Positions 44,197-53,158 of a stretch of 64,000 bases of DNA are shown here, piece by piece (position 1 is the stretch's first letter; every line of letters starts with the position of its first letter). The notes beneath the pieces were generated by a model. It did not search any database and had not been told where the DNA came from. It saw only the letters and a list, made by a program, of their open reading frames with translations. Made by a program: the position numbers and the translations under genes. The stretch comes from Nonomuraea jabiensis (lineage in GTDB: Bacteria > Actinomycetota > Actinomycetes > Streptosporangiales > Streptosporangiaceae), in the NCBI RefSeq assembly GCF_014204795.1, contig NZ_JACHMB010000001.1, positions 1,116,001-1,180,000 on the forward strand. Reading direction: 5' to 3'.

Positions 44197-44484
44197 CTAC
44201 CGCTCCACAAAGCCGCCCAAACTACCTCGGGGTTCACTCCAACGTTCCACTACTCCATCGACCCTGCCCGGCGTGTCGCAACCTCTGAGCAGCGCCAGCA
44301 GCTTGACGCACGCCTCGCGCGGGCCCTCCGCGACCACCTCCACCCGTCCATCCTCGGTGTTGCGCGCCCATCCCACGAGCCCCAGCTCCAGTGCGCGCGC
44401 ACGGGTCCACCAGCGGAACCCCACTCCCTGGACTCTGCCCCGTACCCAGGCGGTCAGCCGTGAGTTGTCATTGTTTTCCGGCAT
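44197..44484 (-). CDS. acyP: Acylphosphatase
   Basis: A 95-residue acylphosphatase. The phosphate-cradle [16 protein letters not shown] with the catalytic arginine and the [13 protein letters not shown] strand with the catalytic asparagine are intact. It hydrolyses acyl phosphates such as carbamoyl phosphate in the cytosol. The ATG at 44484 follows GGGGAG and lies 11 bases after the LysR stop, so the two are probably cotranscribed. Acylphosphatase is usually found between smc and mutM in actinobacteria, so this is the conserved position. Confidence 0.93.
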   Translation of the reverse strand: MPENNDNSRLTAWVRGRVQGVGFRWWTRARALELGLVGWARNTEDGRVEVVAEGPREACVKLLALLRGCDTPGRVDGVVERWSEPRGSLGGFVER

Positions 44485-44495
44485 TTCATCTCCCC

Positions 44496-45398
44496 TCAGG
44501 CCACCAGGGACTCCGCCCGGTGTGCGTGCCCCGCGGCCGCCTCCCCGAACGCCAGCACGGCGGCGGTCTCGGCCGCCTTCACCCAGGCCAGGCCCATGAT
44601 CGACGGGCTCAGCCCGGCGACGGGGACGAAGCTCACGTCGGGCCGCCGGTGGTGGGCCGCCGTCGGCGTGCAGAACAGCATGCCACCCCGGTCGAGCGCC
44701 ACCTGGGTCAGGCCCTCCTGGCTGGTCGCCACGGTGCCGGCGCGGGGAATCGGACGCCCGGAAGGGGTTACGGACGGTGCGATCAGTTCGCGGTAGGCAC
44801 GCGGGGCGGGGCCGTCCAGGCCGATCAGGGGCACGTTCGCCAGCTCTTCCGCGGCGATGCCGGCGCGGGCGGCCAGCGGATGGCGGGTGGAGACGCCCAG
44901 CTGGTAGGAGACCTCGTTCAGCCCCTCGCCGCTCGCCAGGTCCGGCTCGTTCACCGGGAGTAGCGTGAACGTGAGATCCACCTGACCGGCCCGCAGCTTG
45001 CCGAAGGGGTCGGAGAGCGGGATCTCGACCAGCTCCACCTCGCACTCCGGATACCGGCGCTCGAAGGCCCGCACGCTGCCGGTGACGACCTCCGTGGGCG
45101 TGGCCAGGAAACCGACCCTGAGCCGGCCGGTCACCTCCCGGGCGGCCGCCTTGGCCCGGTGCACCGCGTTCGCCAGGCCGTCGTAGGAGGGGCGCAGGTC
45201 GGCCAGGAAGCGCTCGCCGAGGGGCGTGAGGCGCACCCTGCGGCTGGTTCGCTCGAAGAGCCTGCCGCCGATCCTGGTCTCCAGCGAGCGCATGAGCTGG
45301 CTCACCCTGCCGGGCGACAGATAGAGGCGCTCGGCCGTACGCGCGAAGTGCAGCTCCTCGCTGAGCACCACGAAGCACTCCAGTTCCCTGAACTCCAT
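44496..45398 (-). CDS. LysR-family transcriptional regulator
   Basis: A 300-residue LysR-type regulator. The N-terminal winged helix has [40 protein letters not shown]; the effector-binding domain (about 90-290) includes [25 protein letters not shown] and STRHPLAAR. The ATG at 45398 gives the standard family N-terminus. It is divergent from an MFS permease gene with 91 bases between starts, the classic LysR-target layout, so it probably activates that exporter in response to its substrate. The pair appears inserted between the acylphosphatase and mutM genes of the conserved block. Confidence 0.92.
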   Translation of the reverse strand: MEFRELECFVVLSEELHFARTAERLYLSPGRVSQLMRSLETRIGGRLFERTSRRVRLTPLGERFLADLRPSYDGLANAVHRAKAAAREVTGRLRVGFLATPTEVVTGSVRAFERRYPECEVELVEIPLSDPFGKLRAGQVDLTFTLLPVNEPDLASGEGLNEVSYQLGVSTRHPLAARAGIAAEELANVPLIGLDGPAPRAYRELIAPSVTPSGRPIPRAGTVATSQEGLTQVALDRGGMLFCTPTAAHHRRPDVSFVPVAGLSPSIMGLAWVKAAETAAVLAFGEAAAGHAHRAESLVA

Positions 45399-45489
45399 CC
45401 CCATCACCCCGGATCGCTTAGCCTGCCTAAACCAAGCCTTCGGACTTCGTCATTGTTCCCGCCCGCCGCCGGACCCGAGGCTGAGGGGC

Positions 45490-46653
45490 ATGACCATCAC
45501 TGATGTCTCCCCCGCCACCCGGGCGCGCTGGCTCGCCGTGTCGTCGGTGGCGGTGGGCACCTTCACCGTCGTGACCAGCGAGATGCTGCCCGTCGGCCTG
45601 CTGACCTCGATCGCCGCCACCCTTGAGGTGTCCGACGGGACGGCCGGGCTGATGATGTCGGCCCCCGGTCTGGTGGCCGCCGTGTCCGCGCCGGTGCTGG
45701 CGCTCACCGCCCGCCGGCTCGACCGGCGGGCCATCCTGATCGGGCTGATGGCGCTGCTGGCGGTGGCCAACCTGGTGGGCGCGTTCGCGACCGGCTATCC
45801 CGTCATCCTGGCCGCCCGGGTGCTGACCGGCGTGAGCATCGGCGGGTTCTGGGCGTTCGCGGCCGGCCTCGGGACGCGGCTGGTGCCGGAACGGTCCGTC
45901 GGGCGGGCCACGTCGATCATCCTGTCCGGGGTGTCCGTGGCGTCGGTGCTGGGGGTGCCCGCGGCGACGTTCGTGTCGTCGTTCGCGGGTTGGCGCAGCG
46001 CGTTCGCCGCGATGGGGGTGGTGGCGCTGGCCCTGGCCGCCGTCCTGTACGCGACCCTGCCGCCCCTTCCGGGCCAGGCCCCTGCCCAGACCCCGGGATC
46101 CCGGCGCGGATGGCTCTCCGGGCCGCTCAAGACCGTCCTCGTCATGACCGTGCTCGTCGTGTCCGGCCACTTCGCGGCCTACACCTACGTCCGGCCGTTC
46201 CTGGAGCAGGTCTCGCACGCCGGCCCCGCGCTCGTCAGCACGATCCTGCTCATGTACGGCGCCGCGGGCGTGGCGGGCAACTTCGCCGCCGGCGCGTGGG
46301 CGGCCAGGAACCCCAAGCCGGTCCTGATCGCTCTGGCCGCCCTCATCGCGCTCGCCACGGCGGCCCTGGCCTCGATCGGCCTGCCGCTGGTCGTGCTGCT
46401 GGTGTGGGGCTTCGGCTACGGAGGCGTCGGGGTGACCCTGCAGCTGTGGATCATGCGCTCGGGCGGCGGGGAGCTCGGCACGGCGCTCTTCGTCGGCGCC
46501 TTCAACGTCTCCATCGCGCTCGGCGCGTTCGCCGGCGGCCGGGTCGTGGACGGGGTCTCGATCTCCGCGGTGATGTGGCTGGGCTCCGGGCTCGCCGTGC
46601 TCACCGCGGTCGTCGCTGGCATCTGGGGCAGAAGTAGGACGAGCGGTTCATGA
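45490..46653 (+). CDS. MFS transporter, DHA1 type
   Basis: A 387-residue major-facilitator permease with about twelve membrane helices. It has the loop 2-3 segment [15 protein letters not shown] and the helix-5 region [31 protein letters not shown] typical of drug/arabinose-type exporters (YdhP/AraJ-like). It probably expels a small organic compound. It is likely controlled by the divergent LysR protein. Its last 53 bases overlap the 3' end of the convergent mutM gene, an unusually long coding overlap. Confidence 0.9.
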   Translation: MTITDVSPATRARWLAVSSVAVGTFTVVTSEMLPVGLLTSIAATLEVSDGTAGLMMSAPGLVAAVSAPVLALTARRLDRRAILIGLMALLAVANLVGAFATGYPVILAARVLTGVSIGGFWAFAAGLGTRLVPERSVGRATSIILSGVSVASVLGVPAATFVSSFAGWRSAFAAMGVVALALAAVLYATLPPLPGQAPAQTPGSRRGWLSGPLKTVLVMTVLVVSGHFAAYTYVRPFLEQVSHAGPALVSTILLMYGAAGVAGNFAAGAWAARNPKPVLIALAALIALATAALASIGLPLVVLLVWGFGYGGVGVTLQLWIMRSGGGELGTALFVGAFNVSIALGAFAGGRVVDGVSISAVMWLGSGLAVLTAVVAGIWGRSRTSGS

Positions 46654-47446
46654 ACGGCTCGCGCCTGATCGCGGTGCCGCAGCGGGAGCAGGGCAGGTCG
46701 CGCCGGCCGTACGCCTCCAGCGAGCGCTCGAAGTAGCCGCTCTCGCCGTTGACGTTGACGTACAGGCTGTCGAACGAGGTGCCGCCCTGCTCCAGCGCGG
46801 AGGACATGACGGCGCGGACCCCGGCCAGCAGCTCGGCGACCTTGGGACGCGTGAGCGTCTGTGTCTGCCGGGCCCAGTGCAGGCGGGCGATCCACAGGGC
46901 CTCGTCGGCGTAGATGTTGCCGACGCCGCTGATCAGCGACTGGTCGAGCAGCGCCCGCTTGATCTCCGTGCGCCTGGCCCTGAGCCTGCGGGCGAACTCC
47001 GCGTCGTCGAACACCGGCTCGAACGGGTCGGGGGCGATGTGGGCGATCGGCTCGGGGACGCCCTCGGCCAGGCCGGTCAGCATGACGTGACCGAACGTCC
47101 GCTGGTCGACGAAGCGCAGGTCGGGGCCGCCGTCCTCGAAGCGGAGGCGTACCCGAAGGTGCTTCTCCGGCGGCGAGTCGGGCTCGACGACCAGCAGCTG
47201 GCCGCTCATCCCCAGGTGGGCCAGGAGGGCCTCCTCGGCGCCCGACATCGGGAGCCACAGGTATTTGCCGCGCCGCTCGGCGGACAGCACCGTGCGGCCC
47301 TTGAGGCGCGCGGTGAACTCGTCGGCCCCGGGCGCGTGCCGCCTGATGGCGCGGGGATGCAGCACCTCCGCCGCGGCGATCTCGCGCCCGGTGACCCACT
47401 GCGCGAGGCCGCGCCTGACGACCTCGACCTCCGGTAGCTCAGGCAC
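46601..47446 (-). CDS. mutM: Formamidopyrimidine-DNA glycosylase
   Basis: A 281-residue Fpg/MutM base-excision enzyme. The catalytic N-terminal PELPEVE (with the proline nucleophile after Met removal), the H2TH region ([16 protein letters not shown]) and the C-terminal zinc finger CSRCGTAI to CPRCQ are complete. It removes 8-oxoguanine and nicks the strand. It begins 37 bases after the rnc stop, as in other actinomycetes. The C-terminus overlaps the convergent MFS gene by 53 bases, with the zinc finger encoded inside the overlap. Confidence 0.97.
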   Translation of the reverse strand: MPELPEVEVVRRGLAQWVTGREIAAAEVLHPRAIRRHAPGADEFTARLKGRTVLSAERRGKYLWLPMSGAEEALLAHLGMSGQLLVVEPDSPPEKHLRVRLRFEDGGPDLRFVDQRTFGHVMLTGLAEGVPEPIAHIAPDPFEPVFDDAEFARRLRARRTEIKRALLDQSLISGVGNIYADEALWIARLHWARQTQTLTRPKVAELLAGVRAVMSSALEQGGTSFDSLYVNVNGESGYFERSLEAYGRRDLPCSRCGTAIRREPFMNRSSYFCPRCQRRPR

Positions 47447-47483
47447 CTCTGACCCTTTCGTGTGGCTCGCGCCGGGCGGCCGT

Positions 47484-48224
47484 TCAGCCCGCGGGCTGGC
47501 TCTCGCGCTGCTCCCGCCGGGCCCTGATCCGGGTCCAGGCCGCCTCGGCCGCCTGCTGCTCGGCCTCCTTCTTGCTGCGCCCGGTGCCCGAACCGTACGA
47601 CTCGCCGCCCACCCGCACCATGGCCGTGAACGACTTGGCGTGGTCGGGGCCGCTCTCCTCGACGTGGTATTCGGGCACGCCGAGCGCCTCGGAGGCGGTC
47701 AGCTCCTGCAGGGAGGTCTTCCAGTCGAGCCCGGCGCCGAGCGAGGCCGAGCGGACGATCAGCGGGTCGAACAGCAGGTGCACCACCCGGAACGCCTCGT
47801 CGAGCCCCTTGTCGACGTAGACCGCGCCGATCAGCGCCTCGAGGGTGTCGGCCAGGATGGAGGACTTGTCGCGCCCGCCGGTGCCCTCCTCGCCCCTGCC
47901 GAGCCGCAGGAACCGGCCCAGGCCCAGGTTGCGGGCCACGTCGGCCAGCGCGCGCATGTTGACCACCGCGGCACGCAGCTTCGCCAGCTGGCCCTCGGGC
48001 AGGTCGGGGTGGTTGCGGTAGAGGGTGTCGGTGACCACCAGGCCCAGCACCGAGTCGCCCAGGAACTCCAGGCGCTCGTTGGTGGGCAGGCCGCCGTTCT
48101 CGTACGCGTAGGAGCGGTGCGTCAGCGCCCGCTCCAGGATGTCGGGGTCGAGGCCGACCGCCAGGACCCGCTCCAACTCGTCTCGGGCGACCTCTACGGC
48201 CACCGGCTTAGGACCTGTGCCCAC
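47484..48224 (-). CDS. rnc: Ribonuclease III
   Basis: A 246-residue double-stranded-RNA endonuclease. The catalytic signature [16 protein letters not shown] is followed by [15 protein letters not shown], with a C-terminal dsRNA-binding domain ([11 protein letters not shown] to [13 protein letters not shown]). It processes rRNA and controls mRNA decay. The frame is open 85 codons further upstream, but the GTG at 48222-48224 follows GGAGGAAAGCAC and gives the usual family length. A 196-base stretch separates it from rpmF; no gene was seen there. Confidence 0.96.
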   Translation of the reverse strand: MGTGPKPVAVEVARDELERVLAVGLDPDILERALTHRSYAYENGGLPTNERLEFLGDSVLGLVVTDTLYRNHPDLPEGQLAKLRAAVVNMRALADVARNLGLGRFLRLGRGEEGTGGRDKSSILADTLEALIGAVYVDKGLDEAFRVVHLLFDPLIVRSASLGAGLDWKTSLQELTASEALGVPEYHVEESGPDHAKSFTAMVRVGGESYGSGTGRSKKEAEQQAAEAAWTRIRARREQRESQPAG

Positions 48225-48420
48225 GTGCTTTCCTCCTCGGACATCTTCGCAATGGTGCGCGACTGCGGAAGATGCCCGAAAACGTGGTGGGCGTCGGGGT
48301 AACGGTGTAGCCCCGGCGTCCACCACGGCCGCGGGCGAACCGCCGCCGCACGCATCTGAGACGGTAACGCCGACCGAGGCACCATCGCACCCGGTCGGCA
48401 TCACGTCAACTGCTGACGGA

Positions 48421-48600
48421 TCAGGCGGACGGCTCGATGACCTGACGCCGGTTGTAGGTGCCGCAGGTGGGGCACGCAATGTGCGGCTGCTTGGGCGAAC
48501 GGCACTGCGGGCAGCTCACCAGGGCGACAGCAGTCGTCTTCCACTGGGAGCGACGGTGGCGGGTGTTACTCCGCGACATCTTTCGCTTCGGGACGGCCAC
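48421..48600 (-). CDS. rpmF: 50S ribosomal protein L32
   Basis: A 59-residue protein, [20 protein letters not shown] at the start, with a zinc ribbon CPQC and CPTC (C30, C33, C43, C46). It is a structural protein of the large subunit. The GTG at 48598-48600 gives the family start and lies one base from the upstream DUF177 stop, so the two genes are coupled. All four cysteines are kept, so this is the zinc-dependent form. Confidence 0.97.
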   Translation of the reverse strand: MAVPKRKMSRSNTRHRRSQWKTTAVALVSCPQCRSPKQPHIACPTCGTYNRRQVIEPSA

Positions 48601-48601
48601 G

Positions 48602-49153
48602 TCACTTCTCCTGATCGTTATCTTTGTCGGTAATCAGACCTTGCAACGACGCCCAGCGGGCATCGATCTTCTCGTGCCGGTGATCCTCGCCGGCCTCGGC
48701 CAGCTTGATCCCGCACTCCGTGCAGAGCCCTTCGCAGTCCTCACGGCAGACGGGGCTCAACGGCAGTGCGAGCACCACCGCGTCACGGAACGTCGGCTCG
48801 AGGTCGAGCAGCTCGCCGTCGAGCAGCGAATCCTCCTCCGAGGCGTCCTCGTCGGAGTAGAAGAACAGCTCCTGCAGGTCGACCTCGAGGTCCGAGGCGA
48901 CGGGGTCGAGACAGCGAGCGCACTCCCCGGCGAGCGGGGCCTGCGCCGTGCCCGACACGAGCACGCCTTCCATCACTGCTTCGAGCCGGAGGTCCAGCTC
49001 GACTTCGGCGTCTTTGGGGACACCGATCATGTCGACGCCGAGATCCGCCGGTGCCGGGAGGGTCAGAGTCATCCGCCGCATCGTGCCCGGCCGCTTTCCC
49101 AGGTCATGAGTGGAGATCACCCACGGGGAGCGGGGGTCGAGGTGCTGAGTCAT
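48602..49153 (-). CDS. DUF177/YceD family protein
   Basis: A 183-residue YceD-family protein (23S rRNA accumulation protein in E. coli). The conserved [10 protein letters not shown] and [14 protein letters not shown] cysteine motifs are present, and the middle is strongly acidic. The family is always linked to rpmF and is thought to act in 23S rRNA or L32 maturation. The ATG at 49151-49153 gives [12 protein letters not shown]; two upstream ATGs are in frame (49171 and 49195). Stop and rpmF start are almost contiguous. Confidence 0.93.
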   Translation of the reverse strand: MTQHLDPRSPWVISTHDLGKRPGTMRRMTLTLPAPADLGVDMIGVPKDAEVELDLRLEAVMEGVLVSGTAQAPLAGECARCLDPVASDLEVDLQELFFYSDEDASEEDSLLDGELLDLEPTFRDAVVLALPLSPVCREDCEGLCTECGIKLAEAGEDHRHEKIDARWASLQGLITDKDNDQEK

Positions 49154-49224
49154 CCTGCTCTCGCTAGGCATGGCGAGACGATCGCCGTCGTACAAGGCCG
49201 AAATGAAAGGATAGCAGGTCGCGC

Positions 49225-49701
49225 TCAGCCCCTGAGCCGCTCGATGAGGAGCTTGTGCACGAGATCGGGTACGAGGCCCGAGACGTCGCCACCATACCTG
49301 GCGATCTCCTTCACCCTGCTGGAGGACAGGAACGAGTATTCGGGGTTGGTCGGCATGAACAGCGTCTCGACCCCCGACAGGCGGTAGTTGAGCTGCGCCA
49401 TCTGCAACTCGTAGTCGAAGTCGCTGACCACCCTGATGCCTTTGACGATGGCGGGGATGTCGTTCTGCCTGCAGAAGTCGACCAGCAGCCCGTGGAATTT
49501 CCGCACCTTGACGTTCGGATATTCCTTGGTCACGGTCTGCAGGATCTCAATTCGTTCGTCCACCGTGAACAGGCTGCTTTTCTCGACGTTGATCAGGACT
49601 GCCACGGTCACCTCGTCATAGAGCCGGGCGGACCGGCCGATGATGTCGAGGTGGCCATTCGTGATGGGGTCGAACGACCCCGGGCAGACTACGCGGCGCA
49701 A
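49225..49701 (-). CDS. coaD: Phosphopantetheine adenylyltransferase
   Basis: A 158-residue nucleotidyltransferase for the fourth step of coenzyme A synthesis. The VVCPGSFDPITNGHLDIIGR start carries the T/HxGH-type motif, and the C-terminal EYSFLSSSRVKEIARYGG motif is present. The frame extends upstream, but the TTG at 49699-49701 after GGGAGG gives the usual MRRVVCPGSFDP start and the family length. It follows rsmD by 14 bases. Confidence 0.96.
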   Translation of the reverse strand: MRRVVCPGSFDPITNGHLDIIGRSARLYDEVTVAVLINVEKSSLFTVDERIEILQTVTKEYPNVKVRKFHGLLVDFCRQNDIPAIVKGIRVVSDFDYELQMAQLNYRLSGVETLFMPTNPEYSFLSSSRVKEIARYGGDVSGLVPDLVHKLLIERLRG

Positions 49702-49715
49702 GACGCCTCCCAGGT

Positions 49716-50282
49716 CTACGGGTTCCCGGCGGCGCGACCGTACCAAACGGACGCTTCGCCATAACGACGGACCCTCTCCTCAACGTAGCCTTCCGGCCAC
49801 ATCAGTGCCTTTCCCCTGCTTTCCCTCTCGAATGCCACCAACGCCTCATCCAGCAGCCAGCCGTTGTCGCGCAGCGACTCCAGCGTCCGCTGGACCTCCT
49901 CGTCGGACACGGCGTAGGGCGGGTCGGCGAAGACGATGTCGTACGGCTCGGCGGGGGGCTTGGCGAGCACGCGCTCGACCTTGTCCGCGATCACCGTGGC
50001 GCCGTCGAGACCGAGTGACCGGACGTTCTCCTTGATCGTCCTGACGGCCTTGGGGTCGGACTCCACCAGGACGGCCTCCTTGGCGCCCCTGGACAGCGCC
50101 TCCAGGCCGATCGCCCCGGACCCGGCGTACAGGTCGAGCAGGCGGGCGCCGGTGAGGCCGTACAGGGAGTCGAGCGTCAAGAAGATGCCTTCTCTGGCCC
50201 TGTCGCTGGTCGGTCTCGTCCCCCGCCCCGACGGCACCGCCAACCGCCTGCCACCCGCGCTGCCTGCGATGATCCGCGTCAT
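49716..50282 (-). CDS. rsmD: 16S rRNA (guanine(966)-N(2))-methyltransferase RsmD
   Basis: A 188-residue Rossmann-fold methyltransferase. The family start MTRIIAGSAGGRRL, the PTSDRAREGIF segment, the SAM loop LLDLYAGSGAIGLEALSRGA and the catalytic DPPY are all present. It methylates G966 in 16S rRNA. The ATG at 50280-50282 was chosen over a start three codons upstream because it gives the family N-terminus. The order rsmD-coaD is standard, and the two are probably cotranscribed. Confidence 0.95.
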   Translation of the reverse strand: MTRIIAGSAGGRRLAVPSGRGTRPTSDRAREGIFLTLDSLYGLTGARLLDLYAGSGAIGLEALSRGAKEAVLVESDPKAVRTIKENVRSLGLDGATVIADKVERVLAKPPAEPYDIVFADPPYAVSDEEVQRTLESLRDNGWLLDEALVAFERESRGKALMWPEGYVEERVRRYGEASVWYGRAAGNP

Positions 50283-50931
50283 GTGACCCATTGTTCCGCA
50301 TGTTCGCGCAGGTCAAGAGTGGACAAGTGTCTGCCTCGAGTGCGCAAGGGTGATTCACATCGGCGAGACGGGCCCGCATGATGAGTTCTGCGGCCTTCAA
50401 GGTGACCCACATGAAGGCCGACCGGCGTGATCGTGAGCCCTTCCGCACGCCGGTTCCCTCGGCACCTGACCCGAGGGTGGGCCCAGCCGGGGACGGCATT
50501 CGGGGGGAGGCCGTCCCCGCGGCTGGGCCTTTCAACTGCGCCGTGGCTACCCACCGCGCCCCCGCCCCCGCCCCAGGCATCGCGTCGAGCACCACCATGC
50601 CACCCCGCCGCACGCATTGCGCCGAGCACCGCCACACGCCACCCCGCCGCACCGGCGCCCGAAACCCCCAGCGCGCCCACCGGACGACTGCAAGCACCGC
50701 ACCGACGCCGCACGGACCGCGTAGGCGAAGCACCCCACACCGCTCACGGCCCCCGGCCCCCGGCCCCACCCCGCCGCACCGATGTCCGAAATCCCCCTGC
50801 GCCACCGGACGGCCGAAATGCGCCTGGCGCCGCACGCCGCGGACGGCCGTAACCCCCACCAGCCCCGGATGGCCGTAACCGCCGCACGCTGCTCCCCGGG
50901 CCGGTGCGTCAGGCCGGCCCCACAAGCGGGG
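50283..50931. other. Long intergenic region between recG and rsmD with a hairpin and degenerate repeats
   Basis: About 650 bases without a convincing gene. It contains a strong hairpin (50480-50529), two copies of GCCACCCCGCCGCAC (50600-50614 and 50639-50653), and, near 50805-50881, three degenerate copies of a GGACGGCCGTAA-like unit. The open frames across it are proline/alanine/arginine-rich and not gene-like. Confidence 0.6.
50480..50529. terminator. Strong hairpin downstream of recG
   Basis: GGCCCAGCC-GGGGACGGC (from 50480) pairs with GCCGTCCCC-GC-GGCTGGGCC (to 50529), leaving a two-base bulge and a 12-base G-rich loop. A short TTTC follows on the plus strand. It may end recG transcripts about 400 bases past that gene, or shape the rsmD leader; direction is uncertain. 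Confidence 0.55.
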
Positions 50932-53109
50932 TCAGGTCTTCTCCAAGTACTCCGCGCGTTCATCCGCCAGCAGCCGGGCGATCTCCGCCCGCAACCCCTC
51001 GTACGACGTCAGGTCCGGATCCTCCTCCAGAAGGGCGGCCGCCTCGTCGCGGGCCGTGGCGATCACGTCCTCGTCCCGCAGGAGCTGCAGCAGCTTGAGC
51101 GACGACCGCTTGCCCGACTGCGCCGCCCCCAGGACGTCGCCCTCCCGCCGTTGCTCCAGGTCCACGCGCGACAGCTCGAAGCCGTCCAGGGTGGTCGCCA
51201 CCGCGTCGAGGCGGGCGCGGGCGGGGGTGCCCTCGGAGAAGTCGGAGACCAGGAGGCACAGCCCGGGGAGGCCGCCGCGGCCGACGCGGCCGCGGAGCTG
51301 GTGGAGCTGGGAGACGCCGAAGCGGTCGGCGTCCATGATGATCATGACGGAGGAGTTGGGGACGTCGACCCCGACCTCGATGACCGTGGTGGCCACCAGG
51401 ACGTCGAGCTCGCCCCGCGTGAAGGAGCGCATGATCGCGTCCTTCTCCTCCGGCGGGAGCTTGCCGTGGAGCGTGCCGACCCGCAGGTCGTGGAAGGGGC
51501 CGCTCTTCAGGAGCTCGGCCACGTCGAGGACCGCCAGCGGCGGGCGGCGGTCGTCGCCGGCCGCCGCGGCCGCCAGGTCGCCCTCGTCGCCTTCCAGGTC
51601 GCCGATGCGCGGGCACACGATGTACGCCTGCCGCCCCAGCGCCACCTCCTCCCGCACCCGCTGCCAGGTGCGTTCGAGGTAGTGGGGCTTCTCGGCGGCC
51701 GGGACGACGTGCGTGGTGATGGGGGCGCGGCCCGCCGGGAGCTGGGACAGCGTCGAGACCTCCAGGTCGCCGAAGACGGTCATGGCGACCGTGCGCGGGA
51801 TCGGGGTGGCCGTCATGACCAGGACGTGCGGCCGGCCGCCGGCGGCCTTCTCGCGCAGGGCGTCGCGCTGCTCCACCCCGAACCGGTGCTGCTCGTCCAC
51901 CACGACCAGCCCCAGGTCGGCGAACTGCACGTGCTCCTGCAGCAGCGCGTGCGTGCCCACGACGATCCCGGCCGTGCCCGAGGCGGCGTCCAGCAGGGCC
52001 GCGCGGCGGGCGGCGGCGCCCATGGAGCCGGTCAGCAGCGTGACCGACGTGCCCCCGAACATGCCCCCCTGCGCCAGATCCCCGAGCATGCCGGTGATCG
52101 AGCGATGGTGCTGCTGGGCCAGCACCTCCGTGGGGGCCAGCAGCGCCGCCTGGCCGCCCGCGTCGACCACCTGGAGCATCGCCCGCAGCGCCACCACCGT
52201 CTTGCCCGCGCCGACCTCGCCCTGCAGCAGCCGGTGCATCGGGTGCTCGAGCGCGAGGTCGGCGGCGATCTCCTCGCCGACCTGCGCCTGCCCCTCCGTC
52301 AGCGAGAACGGCAGCCGCGCGTCGAAGTCGGCCAGCAGTCCGTCGTCGCGCCTTGGCCGGGCCTTGGCGGGCAGCGCGGTGGCGGCCCGGCGCCGCTGCA
52401 GCAGCACGGCCTGAAGCACGAACGCCTCGTCGAACTTCAGCCGCTTGCGCGCCCGCCCCACCTCGGCGAAGTCCTTCGGCCGGTGGATGCCCACCAGCGC
52501 CTCGCCCAGATCCTGCAGCCCGTGGCGGGCCCGCAGCTCGGCGGGCAGTGGGTCGTCGAGCGGGCCCAGCGTGTCGAGCACGACGCCGACCGCCCGCCGG
52601 ATCGCCCACGGCGTGACGTCCTTGCCCGCCGGATAGATCGGCACCGGCGCCGCCGCGAACTCCTCCGCGCTCGCCTCGCCCTCCTCGAACAGCTCGAACT
52701 CCGGGTGCGCGAGCTGCCAGCGCGGCTTAGCCCGCGCCCCGAACAGCCCCACCTTGCCCGCGAACATGCCCCGCTGCCCGGGCTTGAGCCGCGACTCGGC
52801 CACGTGGGAGCCCTTGCCGAAGAACGACAGGTAGAGCTTGCTGCCGTTGCCGTCGACGACCTCGACCTCCAGCCAGGTGCCGCCGCGGTTGCGCATGGGC
52901 TTGCGCATGAGCCGGGTCACCTCGCCGACCACGGTGACGTGCTCGTCGACCTCGAGCGCGTCGAGCGTGGTCAGCTCGCCGCGCTCGGCGTAGCGCCGGG
53001 GATAGTGGCGCAGCAGGTCGCCGACCGTCTCCAGGTCGAGCACGCTGTGCAGCAACTTGGCGGTCTTCGGGTCGAGCGCCTTCGTCAGAGGCTCGTCGAA
53101 ACGGCTCAC
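50932..53109 (-). CDS. recG: ATP-dependent DNA helicase RecG
   Basis: A 725-residue branch-migration helicase. The N-terminal wedge/OB domain (about 60-150) binds forked DNA; the helicase core has motif I GEVGAGKTVVA, Ia LLAPTEVLAQQH, II DEQHRFGV, III MTATPIPRT and VI QLRGRVGRG. It rewinds stalled replication forks and Holliday junctions. Length and motifs match the family. It follows the DAK-phosphatase gene by 49 bases, an operon kept in most Gram-positive bacteria. Confidence 0.97.
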   Translation of the reverse strand: MSRFDEPLTKALDPKTAKLLHSVLDLETVGDLLRHYPRRYAERGELTTLDALEVDEHVTVVGEVTRLMRKPMRNRGGTWLEVEVVDGNGSKLYLSFFGKGSHVAESRLKPGQRGMFAGKVGLFGARAKPRWQLAHPEFELFEEGEASAEEFAAAPVPIYPAGKDVTPWAIRRAVGVVLDTLGPLDDPLPAELRARHGLQDLGEALVGIHRPKDFAEVGRARKRLKFDEAFVLQAVLLQRRRAATALPAKARPRRDDGLLADFDARLPFSLTEGQAQVGEEIAADLALEHPMHRLLQGEVGAGKTVVALRAMLQVVDAGGQAALLAPTEVLAQQHHRSITGMLGDLAQGGMFGGTSVTLLTGSMGAAARRAALLDAASGTAGIVVGTHALLQEHVQFADLGLVVVDEQHRFGVEQRDALREKAAGGRPHVLVMTATPIPRTVAMTVFGDLEVSTLSQLPAGRAPITTHVVPAAEKPHYLERTWQRVREEVALGRQAYIVCPRIGDLEGDEGDLAAAAAGDDRRPPLAVLDVAELLKSGPFHDLRVGTLHGKLPPEEKDAIMRSFTRGELDVLVATTVIEVGVDVPNSSVMIIMDADRFGVSQLHQLRGRVGRGGLPGLCLLVSDFSEGTPARARLDAVATTLDGFELSRVDLEQRREGDVLGAAQSGKRSSLKLLQLLRDEDVIATARDEAAALLEEDPDLTSYEGLRAEIARLLADERAEYLEKT

Positions 53110-53158
53110 GGCATTAAGTTCTACCGCGTCGGCCCGACAGGAATCCCGTCCATCGGCC

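Noticed and set aside
50378..50878. Plus-strand open frame of 166 codons between recG and rsmD
   Set aside because: Proline, alanine, arginine and histidine dominate, it crosses a strong hairpin and repeats, and no domain is visible.
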